Shown here piece by piece: positions 23,981 to 33,350 of a stretch of 64,000 nt of DNA (positions within the stretch are counted from its first letter, which is position 1; the number at the start of each line of letters is the position of its first letter). The DNA comes from Brevibacterium permense (GTDB taxonomy: Bacteria; Actinomycetota; Actinomycetes; Actinomycetales; Brevibacteriaceae). The position numbers were made by a program, and so were the translations under genes. The stretch spans positions 124,001 to 188,000 of the forward strand of contig NZ_QYCP01000094.1 of assembly GCF_025506275.1 (NCBI RefSeq). Reading direction: 5' to 3'. The notes beneath the pieces are model-generated. The model saw only the letters and a list, made by a program, of their open reading frames with translations, did not search any database and was not told the origin of the DNA.

Positions 23981-25438
23981 ATGAGCACGCCAACCACAGC
24001 ACTGCCCACCACCTCCTCACACGGGCCCCGTCGTCGCCTCCAGGCTCTGAGCGCCGCAGCCGTCGTCGGCCTCGCACTCACTTTGTGCACGACCACCGCA
24101 CCAGCACAGGCCGCCGAACTCGTTCCGCAGACCGATGCCGAGGCCGAACAGTTCCTCGACGACCGTGCGGCAGAGGATCCGAGCACACTTGATCGCGAAT
24201 CCGTCCCCGAGGGCATCAGCGTCGAACAGGCGAAGAAAGCCGTCGAGAAGACCGACGAGCTCACGCCCGCCGACGTCGAATACGCGGCCGCACAGGAAGA
24301 TCTTCCGGCATCAGGAGTCCCCGGGAACTTCTATCAGACCCCGGACTCGCTTCCGAGCGAGGACGGCACAGTGCTCAAGCAGGCCGACTCGGAGTTCTAC
24401 CTCGATCCGGTGAAACTCATCAAGCATGACGCGAAATCGACGGTCTTCATGTACAAGACCACTGATGAGAAGGGCCAGGCCCGAGCCGCGACCGCCACCC
24501 TGCTCACGCCGAACGGCGCGAGCGGCCATGCCGACGATGCCGTCGTCATCTCGCCGGGCACTCAGGGCGTAGCCGACAAGTGCGCTCCCAGCCGTCAGCT
24601 GGGTATGGGAACCGAGTACGAGGGGATCTCAGTCGCCTCGGCTCTGGCCGCGAAGCATCCTGTCGTCGTCGTCGACTACATGGGCCTCGGCACCGAGGGC
24701 ACTCACCACTTCGTCGATCGCGTCGAAGAGGGTCGGTCGGTCCTCGATGCGGCACGTGCCGTCCAGCAGGTCGAGGGCAGCGAGATCGATGAGGACACCA
24801 AGCTCCAGCTGCGCGGCTACTCGCAGGGCGGTCATGCCACAACGGCTGCCCTGGAACTCCAGAAGGAGTGGGCACCCGAGCTCAACATCGCCTCGGCTTC
24901 GGCCGGCGCAGTGCCGGTCGATCTGCACAAGACCGTGTCCGGGCTCTCGAGCGTCTATACGGCATTCGCGCTCTACGGTGTCGTCGGGTTCGCCGAGCAG
25001 GCCGACATCGATACAAGCGAATTCCTCAACGAGAAGGGACAGAAGATGGTGGCCGAAACAGCGGACAAGTGCACCGTCGAGGCCCTGCTCTCGACAGCCT
25101 TCACTGATGGGAAGTCGCTGACGAAGAACGGCGAGTCATTCACCGACATCATCGACGAGCACTTCACGGACATCGTTGACCGGCAGCGGTTGGGCAAGGC
25201 CGAAGTGCCGGATGTTCCGCTGTTGGTCAACCACAGCCGCCTCGACGACGTCATCTCGTTCGATCAGGGCAAGGAACTCGCCTCGACGTGGTGCCGAGCC
25301 GGCCACAAGGTGGCATTCGAGGACAACCTCGGGCCCACGCACGTCGGCGGCTACGTCGCCGCGCTGCCGCGCATCGAAACCTTCACCACCCGCACCTTCA
25401 CGGGCAAGGCTCCGCTCGACAGCTGCTGGAGGCTGTGA
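23981..25438 (+). CDS. Secreted lipase (LIP family)
   Basis: A 485-residue secreted alpha/beta hydrolase of the actinobacterial/fungal secretory lipase family. Residues 1-45 form a signal peptide with a long n-region, hydrophobic core AAAVVGLALTLC and a cleavage site after APAQA. The triad is visible: S281 in GYSQGG, D422 or D423 in SRLDDV, and H454 in GPTHVGG. An oxyanion segment ISPGTQG precedes it. It likely hydrolyses triacylglycerols or other esters outside the cell. The start at 23981 gives the best signal peptide; only a weak CAGGA precedes it. Regulation by CRP/GlxR is suggested by the upstream palindrome. Confidence 0.88.
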   Translation: MSTPTTALPTTSSHGPRRRLQALSAAAVVGLALTLCTTTAPAQAAELVPQTDAEAEQFLDDRAAEDPSTLDRESVPEGISVEQAKKAVEKTDELTPADVEYAAAQEDLPASGVPGNFYQTPDSLPSEDGTVLKQADSEFYLDPVKLIKHDAKSTVFMYKTTDEKGQARAATATLLTPNGASGHADDAVVISPGTQGVADKCAPSRQLGMGTEYEGISVASALAAKHPVVVVDYMGLGTEGTHHFVDRVEEGRSVLDAARAVQQVEGSEIDEDTKLQLRGYSQGGHATTAALELQKEWAPELNIASASAGAVPVDLHKTVSGLSSVYTAFALYGVVGFAEQADIDTSEFLNEKGQKMVAETADKCTVEALLSTAFTDGKSLTKNGESFTDIIDEHFTDIVDRQRLGKAEVPDVPLLVNHSRLDDVISFDQGKELASTWCRAGHKVAFEDNLGPTHVGGYVAALPRIETFTTRTFTGKAPLDSCWRL

Positions 25439-25451
25439 CCTCCGACCTCGC

Positions 25452-25509
25452 CGAGGCGGCCCGCCCAGTTGAGTAATCCAACTTCACCGAGGCGGCCCGC
25501 CCAGTTGAG
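25452..25509. repeat. Direct repeat of a 22-bp unit downstream of lipase
   Basis: Two identical 22-bp copies (25452-25473 and 25488-25509), each beginning CGAGGCGGCCCG and ending CAGTTGAG, start 36 bp apart. A third copy of the CCGAGGCGG core begins the terminator stem that follows. The lipase terminator region therefore seems to have grown by duplication of the common GAGGCGG word. Confidence 0.7.
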
Positions 25510-25521
25510 GAGCCCATACGA

Positions 25522-25559
25522 CCGAGGCGGTCCACCCTGAACGGGGTGGGCCGCCTCGG
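25522..25559. terminator. Bidirectional hairpin terminator
   Basis: Sixteen-base arms beginning CCGAGGCGG and ending CCGCCTCGG pair throughout except for one G-T pair, around the loop TGAACG. It separates the lipase gene from the convergent DUF1345 gene. Confidence 0.85.
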
Positions 25560-25593
25560 CGATATTCACAGGGTTGGGCTGTTCCAGTGACGG

Positions 25594-26334
25594 TCACATG
25601 AGGTAGGAGAGGATCATCGAGACGAGGGTCGCAACGACGACGGAGTTGAAGGCGAAGGCGACGATGACGTTCGTGCGCACCATTCGCCAGGCTGTCCGCG
25701 ATACCGCTCGGCCGGGGAGCGCGGCCGTCATCGTCGACGACAGCACGGAGAAGGTGAGGTAGTCGCCGAACTCGCGCGGGCCTTCCATCTCGAACTCGAG
25801 TTGCCGCTCCCCCGGGCTGCCGCCGCCGCTGAGGTCGAGACGCATGAACTCGAGTGCGAACGAATACACGAGCACCGCCCACGAGGCGATGACATTCGCG
25901 ATTCCGAGCGATGCAGAGACGACGATGCTGGCGTTCGAGCCAGAGGTGACGAGGAAGATGTTGACGATGAATGCGAGGTAGGCAGCCATGGTCGCCCAGG
26001 ACACTGCTCCGCCCATCCCGAACCGCGACCACCACCGGCGGCGGTTCGCCACTGACCACCGGGAATGGACGATGAGCTCGATCTCGTCGAGGTCTCTCAG
26101 TCCTGCGTGGGTCCACAGCAGATAGGTCAGCGCGAAGAGCGGCCAGAAGACGAGGAAGAGGTTGAAAACCTCATGCGGCAGGGCCAGCGGTGCCGCCATG
26201 TTCGGGCCAGAACCCAGTGGGTCGAAGTCGAATCCGAACACGAGGATGCCGCTGACGATGAGCGCAGGAACTCCCGCGATATTTGCACGCATATCGTCGG
26301 AGAGGGTGAGCATCTGACTGTGCGTGGGTCTCAT
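25594..26334 (-). CDS. DUF1345 integral membrane protein
   Basis: A 246-residue protein with five or six membrane segments. The carboxy half contains FGDYLTFSVLSSTMTAALPG, the signature of DUF1345, a family of unknown function. A Gly/Ser/Glu-rich loop (SGGGSPGERQLEFEMEG) precedes it on the cytoplasmic or outer face. The start at 26334 has a weak GGAG eight bases upstream; a Met seven codons later is possible. It appears to be transcribed alone, convergent with the lipase. Confidence 0.75.
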   Translation of the reverse strand: MRPTHSQMLTLSDDMRANIAGVPALIVSGILVFGFDFDPLGSGPNMAAPLALPHEVFNLFLVFWPLFALTYLLWTHAGLRDLDEIELIVHSRWSVANRRRWWSRFGMGGAVSWATMAAYLAFIVNIFLVTSGSNASIVVSASLGIANVIASWAVLVYSFALEFMRLDLSGGGSPGERQLEFEMEGPREFGDYLTFSVLSSTMTAALPGRAVSRTAWRMVRTNVIVAFAFNSVVVATLVSMILSYLM

Positions 26335-26478
26335 CGGCCCGACTCCGGTTCGTTCGACGCGGCGGCTGTCGGAATTCAGCCTAGTCGAGGGTGGGTTCGG
26401 TTGGCCCGATCCCCGATTCAGACCAAGCGGCCTGCGACAGACCAGCCAGGGTCCCCGGATGACTCCGGCCGGCCCGAG

Positions 26479-27786
26479 TCAGACCAGCCGCGAGGCGAAG
26501 GCGAGCAGTTCCCGATCACCGCCGGGGCGACCGACCAGCTGCACCGCCTGCGGTCCGGCTCCGGCGCCGGGCAGCGGGATCGTCAAGGCCGGCCAGCCGA
26601 GGACGTTGAACGGCATCGAATAGCGCATGAGCTTCGCCGCCGTGCCTGAGTCGATCTCATCCCACCGGACCACGGGCCCGTCGATAGCTGGAGTGAGCAG
26701 GTAATCGGTGCCGCCGAAGACCGCGAGCGACCGTTTTCGTAGTTCCGCGAGCGCGTCCAGCTGCTTCCGGTATTCCGCATGCTCGAGGCGTCGTCCCGCC
26801 TCGACCTTCGTGGCCACACCCGGCTGGTAGTCCGCGGCACGTTCGGCGAAGAGGTCTTTGTGGACCTCGAATGCCTCATAGAGGCGGATGTAGTCGTAGA
26901 TCGGTGCGAGGTCGTCGAGGAGATCATCCAGGACCGGCCCATTCGCCGAGGTGATCGTGAGGTCGGGAACCGACATGAGCAGTTCGTTCGACCGGTCATC
27001 GTCTTCGGCGAAGAGACTGACATCGAGGGTCCGTTCTCCACTGCCCATTGAGCCGTCCACCGGTGTCGCGGCGGTTCCTGTCCTGCCAGCGGCCGGGCCG
27101 GTCCAGCCTCCGGCGGCAATGCCCGACGCTGCGCTGTCGCCTCGGTCATCACCCGCACCGGTTCCCGCGATCACGTCGAAAGCCCTGGTCAGTATGCCGA
27201 GGTCGGAGGCGAAGAGTCCGACGGTGTCGAAGCTCTGCGAGAGCGGGAAGACTCCGTCCACGGGCACTACCCCGAAGGTCGGCTTGAACCCGAGCACGCC
27301 TTGGCAGGCCGCCGGCACGCGCACAGATCCGGCTGTGTCAGTGCCCAACGACAACGGCACCACCCCGGCAGCGACGAGTGCGGCCGATCCGGAGCTCGAC
27401 CCGGCGGTGCACAGCTCCGGATCGACGGGATTGACGACGCGGCCGAAGGCGGACTCGTCGCCGAGGATTCCGTACGAGTACTCCTGGCAGTTCGTCTTCG
27501 CGACCGGGATCGCGCCCGCCGTTTCGAGCCGGTCGACGACCGTCGCCGAGGTGGTCGCCGGGGCATCGCTGCGAACATTCGATCCCATCGTCGTCGGGTA
27601 GCCGACGAGGTCGATGACGTCCTTGATGGCGAAGGGAATCCCTTCCAGACGCCGAGGCGGCTGACCGGAATCCCGACGGTCGATCGATTCCGCAGTGAGG
27701 GCATTCGCGCGGTCGACGGTCATCGCTGTGACGGCGTTGAACTGCGTTCCTGCTCGCTCCACCTCGGCGAGGGCGTGCTCATCCAT
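26479..27786 (-). CDS. Amidase signature hydrolase
   Basis: A 435-residue amidase signature (AS) family enzyme that hydrolyses a carboxamide or ureide in the cytoplasm. The Ser-cisSer-Lys triad is present: Lys in IPFAIKDVID, the cis-serine region AGSSSGSAALVAAG, and the nucleophile in GTDTAGSVRVPAA. An unusual Gly/Asp-rich insertion of roughly 50 residues (from GTGAGDDRG to about MGSGERT) separates the core from the carboxy part. It overlaps the next amidase by 8 bp and is the last gene of a four-gene operon with MHS transporter and HyuC-like enzyme. The physiological amide is unknown. Confidence 0.85.
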   Translation of the reverse strand: MDEHALAEVERAGTQFNAVTAMTVDRANALTAESIDRRDSGQPPRRLEGIPFAIKDVIDLVGYPTTMGSNVRSDAPATTSATVVDRLETAGAIPVAKTNCQEYSYGILGDESAFGRVVNPVDPELCTAGSSSGSAALVAAGVVPLSLGTDTAGSVRVPAACQGVLGFKPTFGVVPVDGVFPLSQSFDTVGLFASDLGILTRAFDVIAGTGAGDDRGDSAASGIAAGGWTGPAAGRTGTAATPVDGSMGSGERTLDVSLFAEDDDRSNELLMSVPDLTITSANGPVLDDLLDDLAPIYDYIRLYEAFEVHKDLFAERAADYQPGVATKVEAGRRLEHAEYRKQLDALAELRKRSLAVFGGTDYLLTPAIDGPVVRWDEIDSGTAAKLMRYSMPFNVLGWPALTIPLPGAGAGPQAVQLVGRPGGDRELLAFASRLV

Positions 27787-29407
27787 CCGATGAGCCTATC
27801 TGAACCGTCGGCGCCAGTCCTGCCCATGGGCGCAGCTGCTCGATCGCGGCGGCGACGTCGAAGGCGCGGGCGTCGTCATAGGTGTGGGCGATGACCTGGA
27901 CGCCGGTGGGGATGCCGCAGTCAGCCATGCCCGAAGGCACATTGACGATCGGCGCGCGGTTGCAGATATTGAACGGCATCGTCATATGCGCCTGCCAGTA
28001 GTGGTCGAGCCGGATCCCCTCAACCGGGTGCTCCGCACTGTCCTCATGTCCGGCGTTTCCGGCACCGCTCGAATCGGCGCTTCCCGAATCTGAGTGCACT
28101 TCGCGACCGATGCCGTCGGCGCCGATCGTGATCCCGTCGAGGTAGCTGGCTCCGGCCTCCAGTCCCGCCACCGCCGAGGTGGGTGCCAAGAGCACATCGA
28201 ACCCGTCCATTGCTGACGCCAGCTCCGCCTGGATCTGAGCTTCCATGGCGAGTCCGTCGTAGAAGGAGCGTCGGCCGGCGACCGCCTCGGCGTCGGCCAT
28301 GAACCGCAGCGTGTATTCGGCCAGGGTGTCCTCGTGTCCACGGGTGGCGGCGCGCATGGCGGGGGCGAGGAGATTCCCGAAGTGGGTGAACGCGGTTTCG
28401 AAGATCCGCTCGGCCGTCCACGGCAGTTCGATCTCCTCGACGTGTGCCCCGGCCGATTCCAGCGCCGAGGCGACCGCGCGGGTATTCGCTTCGATGTCCT
28501 TCCCGACGGGGAAGTCCCCCAATCGCACGCACAGCGCGACCCTGCGTCCGCGGAGCCGGTCGGCTGCCTCGGCGGGGTCGAAGTCATCGAGGAACCCGGG
28601 CGAGGCGATGGTCGCATGATCGCTCGGATCGACCCCGACCATGACCTTGGCGAGCAGGGCGGCGTCGGCGACGGTGCGCGCCATCGGCCCGTCCCCGCGG
28701 TACCAGTCCGCGGCCAGAGGTTGGGCGCCGGGGATCCGACCGTATGGGGCCTTGTAGCCGACGGTGCCGGTGAAGGCGGCGGGCAGCCTCGTGGATCCGG
28801 CGATGTCCGAGGCCGTGGCCAGGGGCGCGAACCCGGCGGCCAGCGCAGCACCGGACCCGCCGGAGGACCCGCCGGGCGAGAGGTCGGGATTCCACGGATT
28901 GCGGGTCACGCCCCACATCGGCGAGTGCGTGATCGTCGCGCAGCTGAACTCCGGAGAGGTCGCCCGGGCGTGGACGAATCCGCCGGCGGCGCGGATGCGG
29001 GCGATGATCGCGGCATCATGGTCGGCGACGGTGTCCCGTTCGTGCAGCAGTCCTTGAGTGAGGCCGCGGCCGGCGAGCGCGTGCTTCTCCTTGGCGATCA
29101 CGGGAAGTCCGAGCAGCGGACGGGTGGCGGCCGCCCCGGCGAGGTCATCGCTGGTGGCGTTCGCGTAGAAGTCCTCGGCCTCCCGCGCCGAGGTGACCGC
29201 CTCCTCGACGACTTCGGTGACCGCATTGATGCGCTCGTCTTCGGCGGTGATGCGGCCGATGAAGGAGGTCAGGTAGTCGATTGGGGACAGATCCTTGGAC
29301 CGGAAGGCGGCGAGCGCCTCGGTGGCGGACAGGGTCCAGGGTTCGGTCGTCGAGCTGGTCGGGACTGCGGCCGTGGCGGCGCTGGGGCGCGGGTCGGCGT
29401 TGCTCAT
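27779..29407 (-). CDS. Amidase signature hydrolase
   Basis: A 542-residue AS-family hydrolase, only distantly related to its neighbour. The triad residues lie in LPVIAKEKHAL (Lys), GGSSGGSGAALAAG (cis-Ser) and SDIAGSTRLPAA (nucleophile). A Ser/Gly/Asp-rich stretch near residues 435-460 (HSDSGSADSSGAGNAG) looks like a flexible insertion. Its start overlaps the HyuC-like gene by ATGA (29404-29407), so translation is coupled. Two different amidases with an N-carbamoyl hydrolase imply stepwise breakdown of an imported ureide or amide. Confidence 0.86.
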   Translation of the reverse strand: MSNADPRPSAATAAVPTSSTTEPWTLSATEALAAFRSKDLSPIDYLTSFIGRITAEDERINAVTEVVEEAVTSAREAEDFYANATSDDLAGAAATRPLLGLPVIAKEKHALAGRGLTQGLLHERDTVADHDAAIIARIRAAGGFVHARATSPEFSCATITHSPMWGVTRNPWNPDLSPGGSSGGSGAALAAGFAPLATASDIAGSTRLPAAFTGTVGYKAPYGRIPGAQPLAADWYRGDGPMARTVADAALLAKVMVGVDPSDHATIASPGFLDDFDPAEAADRLRGRRVALCVRLGDFPVGKDIEANTRAVASALESAGAHVEEIELPWTAERIFETAFTHFGNLLAPAMRAATRGHEDTLAEYTLRFMADAEAVAGRRSFYDGLAMEAQIQAELASAMDGFDVLLAPTSAVAGLEAGASYLDGITIGADGIGREVHSDSGSADSSGAGNAGHEDSAEHPVEGIRLDHYWQAHMTMPFNICNRAPIVNVPSGMADCGIPTGVQVIAHTYDDARAFDVAAAIEQLRPWAGLAPTVQIGSSDG

Positions 29408-30711
29408 GCGCGCGCCTCGGCGACGGACGAACCGACCCAGACGGCACCGTCACGGACATCGGCGAGCTCACCGCGGACGAGTTCACCGGCCACCGAAGTG
29501 AGTACGCGGACACCGCGAAGCATGTCCTCATCGGTGGTGAACTCGCGTTCGCAGTGGGAGACGCCGTCGACGCTGGGAACGAACATCATCACGGCGGGCA
29601 CACGGTGATTCATCGCCACGGAATCGTGACCGGCCATCGTCTCCAACCGGCGGATGCTCAGGCCTTCGTTGGCCACGGCCTTCTCGGCGAGTTCGACGCC
29701 TTCGGTCGGGAAGTGGCGCTTGTCGCGGATGTCGAAGTCGCGGGCGTTGATGGTGATGTCGTGGGCACGGGCGATCTCAGCGATCTGGGTCTTCAGTGAG
29801 TTGCGGGCAGCTTGGACGATGGCCGGATCGGAGGAGCGGAGGTCGGCGACCATGTGGACGCGGCGGGGCACGACGATCGGCGAGTTCGGTTCGACGACGT
29901 GCTGGCCGACCGAGGAGACGAGGGCTTCTTCCTCGAACTCGTCGACCACCTCGGCGACGGCGAGGACGACCTTGGCCGCGGCGACGAGAGCGTCGTGGCG
30001 GTCGGCCATCGCCGTGGCCCCGGTGTGGGATTGTTCGCCGAGGACATCGACGTCGAGCTTCTGCGTGTACCAGCTGGACTCGACGACGCCGATGTCCGTG
30101 GCTTCGCGTTCGAGGATTCGGCCCTGTTCGATGTGGATCTCGGCATAGGAGATCGCCTCGGGCGGGGTGTCGGTGCCGGCATAGCCGATGGCGTCCAGCG
30201 CCTCGGCGACGGTGGTGCCTTCGAGGTCGGTGACGGCGAGCATCTCATCGAGGTCGAAGAGCCCGGCGTAGACGGAGCTGCCCATGATCGACGGGGCGAA
30301 ACGGCCGCCTTCCTCGTTGAACCAGTTGACGACTGCGAGGTTGAAGGCGGGCTGCAGGCCCGATTCGGCGAGCTCCTCTTTGACGCGCAGGGCCGCGAAG
30401 AGGGCGGCGATGACTCCGTAGGCGCCGTCGAAGCGGCCGCCGAGCGGCTGCGAGTCGAGGTGGGAGCCGATGAGGACGTACGGGGCATCGGGAACGAACT
30501 CGAGGCACGCGAACATGTTGCCGATCGCGTCGACGCGCACGTCGAAGCCTTTGTCCGTCGCCCAGCCGCGCATCCAGTCACGCGTCTGCTTGTCCTCCGC
30601 CGTCAGCGCCTGTCGGTCGACGCCGTTGTTGTCGGTGGCACCGATGGTGGCGACGAAGTGGAAGTCTGCGAGGAAGGCCGCGTCGGAGGATGGGGGTGCC
30701 TGAAGGTTCAT
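29404..30711 (-). CDS. M20-family amidohydrolase (HyuC/allantoate amidohydrolase-like)
   Basis: A 435-residue zinc-dependent hydrolase of the M20 group that includes N-carbamoyl-L-amino-acid hydrolase, beta-ureidopropionase and allantoate amidohydrolase. The metal site is visible in IGSHLDSQPLGGRFDGAYG, written with H, D and D, then NEEGGRFAP with the catalytic Glu pair, and the late MNHRVPAVMMFVP histidine. It cuts a carbamoyl or ureido group, giving ammonia and CO2 or an amino acid. It is the second gene of the operon, after the MHS transporter and before two amidases. Confidence 0.86.
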   Translation of the reverse strand: MNLQAPPSSDAAFLADFHFVATIGATDNNGVDRQALTAEDKQTRDWMRGWATDKGFDVRVDAIGNMFACLEFVPDAPYVLIGSHLDSQPLGGRFDGAYGVIAALFAALRVKEELAESGLQPAFNLAVVNWFNEEGGRFAPSIMGSSVYAGLFDLDEMLAVTDLEGTTVAEALDAIGYAGTDTPPEAISYAEIHIEQGRILEREATDIGVVESSWYTQKLDVDVLGEQSHTGATAMADRHDALVAAAKVVLAVAEVVDEFEEEALVSSVGQHVVEPNSPIVVPRRVHMVADLRSSDPAIVQAARNSLKTQIAEIARAHDITINARDFDIRDKRHFPTEGVELAEKAVANEGLSIRRLETMAGHDSVAMNHRVPAVMMFVPSVDGVSHCEREFTTDEDMLRGVRVLTSVAGELVRGELADVRDGAVWVGSSVAEARA

Positions 30712-30771
30712 TGCTGATCGCTGCTTTCTTATGGGTGGTGTGGGTGTGGGTCTGTGGTGGAGTTGGCGCGC

Positions 30772-32097
30772 CTACCCCAGCCGTCCGCGGGTCTCGGGGA
30801 GGCGCGTGACGAAGATGAGGACGAGGCACACGGCGGCCGCAGCGGCCATGTAATAGCCGGGCGCGGTATTGACGCCGGTGATGTCGACGAGCCAGGTGCC
30901 CACGAACGGAGCGGTTCCGCCGAGCGCCGCGTAGGAGATGTTGTAGCTGATGGCCGCCGAGGTGAACCGCGTCTTCGTCGAGAAGCGCTCGCAGAAGAAG
31001 GTGTAGCAGCCGCCGCCGTAGCAGCAGAGCGCGAGGACGAAGATCGTCTGCCCGAGGAATGCCAGCCCCATGTGTCCGCTGGTGACCAGCCCGAATGCCG
31101 GCACCGAGGTGACCGCGAGCAGGATCGCACCCGCGATGAGCATGGGCCGACGTCCGAATCGATCACCGAGGTGGCCGGCGATGGGCAGGAAGATCGTGTA
31201 GCTGGCCATCGCGATCGCGTTTGTCAGCAGCGACTGTTCGCGGCTGAGGTCGCCGGTGGTCTGGATGTAGGTGACGAAGTACGCCGAGAGCATGTAGAAG
31301 CCGAGCGCGGTGACGCCGAGGACGAAGAAGACCTGGAGCATCCCGACCCAGTTCTCGCGGAAGCTTTCGCGGATCGGGCTGAACTCTTTGGGCCGTTCGG
31401 CAGCTGTCTTCTTGAACAGCTCGGATTCGTCGGTCTTCGACCGGATCCACAGTCCGACGGCCGACAACGGCAGCGCCAGGAGGAACGGAACGCGCCAGCC
31501 CCATGAGTCGAATGAGGCGTCGCTCATCACCGTTGACAGCAGGAGGATGAGGCCGCCGGCGAATACCGAGGGCAGAGCGGTCGCGGCCAGGGTGATGTTG
31601 ATCCACAGTCCGCGCTTGGCAATCGGAGCGTGCTCGTAGACGAAGGACGGTCCGCCGACGGATTCGCCGCCGGCAGAGAAGCCCTGGCCGAGTCGGGCGA
31701 GGATGAGCAGGATCGGCGCGAACCAGCCGATCGTGTCGAACCCGGGGAGGATGCCGATGAGGGCTGTGCAGGCTCCGACGAGGAAGATCGTGATCGTCAG
31801 GGTCTGCCGCCTGCCGACCTTGTCGCCGAGAGCTCCGAAGAACAGTCCACCGAGGGGGCGCATGACGAAGGCGACTCCGAAGGTCGCGAAGATGACCAGC
31901 AGACCGGTGATCCGGTCGCCGTCGGGGAAGAAGTACTCGGACAGGATCACTGCCGACAGACCGTACAACGTGAAGTCATAGAACTCGACGAACTGGCCGA
32001 TGCTGCCGCCGAGCAGCACCTTCCGCTGCATCTTCGTCGACGGACCGTGACCGTCGACAGCCCGCGTGTGCTCCTGGCCGGTGATGGGAGTGGACAT
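30772..32097 (-). CDS. MHS-family organic acid transporter
   Basis: A 441-residue, 12-segment proton symporter of the metabolite:H+ symporter branch. Signatures are GSIGQFVEFYDFTLYGL in TM1, GALGDKVGRRQTL in the first loop, and ARLGQGFSAGGESVG in TM4 with EHAP after it. It imports small acids such as dicarboxylates, betaine-like or ureido acids. AAAGGAGC precedes the ATG at 32097 and decides the start, although the frame stays open upstream through the 8-bp tandem repeats. It is first in the operon and 60 bp before the HyuC-like gene. Confidence 0.88.
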   Translation of the reverse strand: MSTPITGQEHTRAVDGHGPSTKMQRKVLLGGSIGQFVEFYDFTLYGLSAVILSEYFFPDGDRITGLLVIFATFGVAFVMRPLGGLFFGALGDKVGRRQTLTITIFLVGACTALIGILPGFDTIGWFAPILLILARLGQGFSAGGESVGGPSFVYEHAPIAKRGLWINITLAATALPSVFAGGLILLLSTVMSDASFDSWGWRVPFLLALPLSAVGLWIRSKTDESELFKKTAAERPKEFSPIRESFRENWVGMLQVFFVLGVTALGFYMLSAYFVTYIQTTGDLSREQSLLTNAIAMASYTIFLPIAGHLGDRFGRRPMLIAGAILLAVTSVPAFGLVTSGHMGLAFLGQTIFVLALCCYGGGCYTFFCERFSTKTRFTSAAISYNISYAALGGTAPFVGTWLVDITGVNTAPGYYMAAAAAVCLVLIFVTRLPETRGRLG

Positions 32098-32292
32098 CAA
32101 AGCTCCTTTGCTCTGTCCCATGAAGGGTCTGTCACCCTGATGGGGCGGAAGCATCACCGTCTGCCCGTGTGATGCCTGCCATTCATTGTCATCAGCGATT
32201 CGGAATCGGTCCAACAGATACTTTTGAACATTGTCATCAATTGAATCAATGAGAACTGGCCGGGTCGGCGGCCTTTGCTCGTCCACTGCGCC

Positions 32293-32369
32293 GCGATGTC
32301 GCGATGTCGCGATGTCGCGGTGTCGCGGTGTCGCGATGTCGCGGTGTCGCGGTGTCGCGGTGTCGCGAT
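32293..32369. repeat. 8-bp tandem repeat array (GCGRTGTC, about 9.6 copies)
   Basis: Nine full copies of GCGATGTC or GCGGTGTC followed by GCGAT. The A and G variants alternate irregularly, so the array has expanded in more than one step. It lies in the 332-bp gap between the LysR gene and the MHS transporter, 196 bp before the transporter start, where a promoter would be expected. I see no gene in the gap. Confidence 0.9.
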
Positions 32370-32429
32370 CACCGCCGATCCTCCGCGCCGGCCGCGGGCC
32401 TTCGGTGCATACATGCCAGATCCGGACCG

Positions 32430-33350
32430 TCACTGTTGCACGGCAGCACCCAGAACCTCTCTGCTGACTTCGCAGAATGCCTTCCCGCGTCGGCTCAAGC
32501 GCACGCCGCTGGGCCAGATCACTGCCAGGTCGATGCTCGGGAAATCGTCGAGCAGGGGAACGTCGACGGTCTGCAGGCCGATATAGGTACCCGCCGACAC
32601 GCTTTGGCTCAGCAGCGAATACCCGTGCCCCATCGCCACGAACGAACGCAGCGTCTCGTAGCCGGAGAACGAGTGACGGGTCTTCGGCACAATGCCTGCG
32701 ATGCGGAACAGTTCGTCGTAGTACTGCCTGGTGAACGGCAGATCGAGCTGAATGTAATCTTCCGCAGCGAGCTCACTCAGACGCACCGGCTTCGGATCCC
32801 CGCCCCCGGCAAGGCGATGATTGCGTGACACCAGAACGTGAGGCTCGACGACATCGAGAAGGAATGTGTCGAATCGGCCCGTCGGACCGAGCATGTACGT
32901 CAGCGCCAGATCACAGTCGCCTGCTGTGACGGCCCTCTGCAGCTCCTCCAGGTCGGCCTCGAGGTAAGTCACCTGCACATCCGGGTAGCGTTTCGCGAAC
33001 TCGTCGTGGATCAGCGGCAGTCGGGTCGGCGCGATCGGCGAGAACACGCCGACAGTCAGACTCCCACTCAAAGACCGGGACAGCCCCAGCGCTGTTTCTC
33101 CGAGCGCATCAGAGGCTTCGAGAAAGCTGGTCACTTCGGCCAGGAATCGCTTTCCTGCCGGAGAGAGCACGACCGATCGGTTCTTCTGCCTGATGAAAAG
33201 GTCGAGGCCGATGGTCCGCTCGAGCTGCGCCATCGCCGTCGAGATCGCCGACTGAGTGACGTTGAGCTGCTTCGCCGCCTCGGTCATGTTCTCCCGCCTG
33301 GCGACCTCCTGGAAATAGCGCAGCTGCACCAGGGTGAAATCAAGGGCCAT
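32430..33350 (-). CDS. LysR-family transcriptional regulator
   Basis: A 306-residue regulator. Its winged helix-turn-helix is at residues 5-64 (QLRYFQEVARRENMTEAAKQ, then TQSAISTAMAQLERTIG), with the effector domain from about residue 92 (GSLTVGVFSPIAPTRLP). GGGGAG lies 2-6 nt before the ATG. It is transcribed in the same direction as the MHS/HyuC/amidase operon and 332 bp upstream of it, so it probably controls that operon. Confidence 0.87.
   Translation of the reverse strand: MALDFTLVQLRYFQEVARRENMTEAAKQLNVTQSAISTAMAQLERTIGLDLFIRQKNRSVVLSPAGKRFLAEVTSFLEASDALGETALGLSRSLSGSLTVGVFSPIAPTRLPLIHDEFAKRYPDVQVTYLEADLEELQRAVTAGDCDLALTYMLGPTGRFDTFLLDVVEPHVLVSRNHRLAGGGDPKPVRLSELAAEDYIQLDLPFTRQYYDELFRIAGIVPKTRHSFSGYETLRSFVAMGHGYSLLSQSVSAGTYIGLQTVDVPLLDDFPSIDLAVIWPSGVRLSRRGKAFCEVSREVLGAAVQQ

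Noticed and set aside
32098..32433. Amino extension of the MHS transporter encoding Arg/His/Asp/Thr/Ala repeats
   Set aside because: It is the translated 8-bp tandem repeat; the ribosome site and TM1 homology start at 32097.
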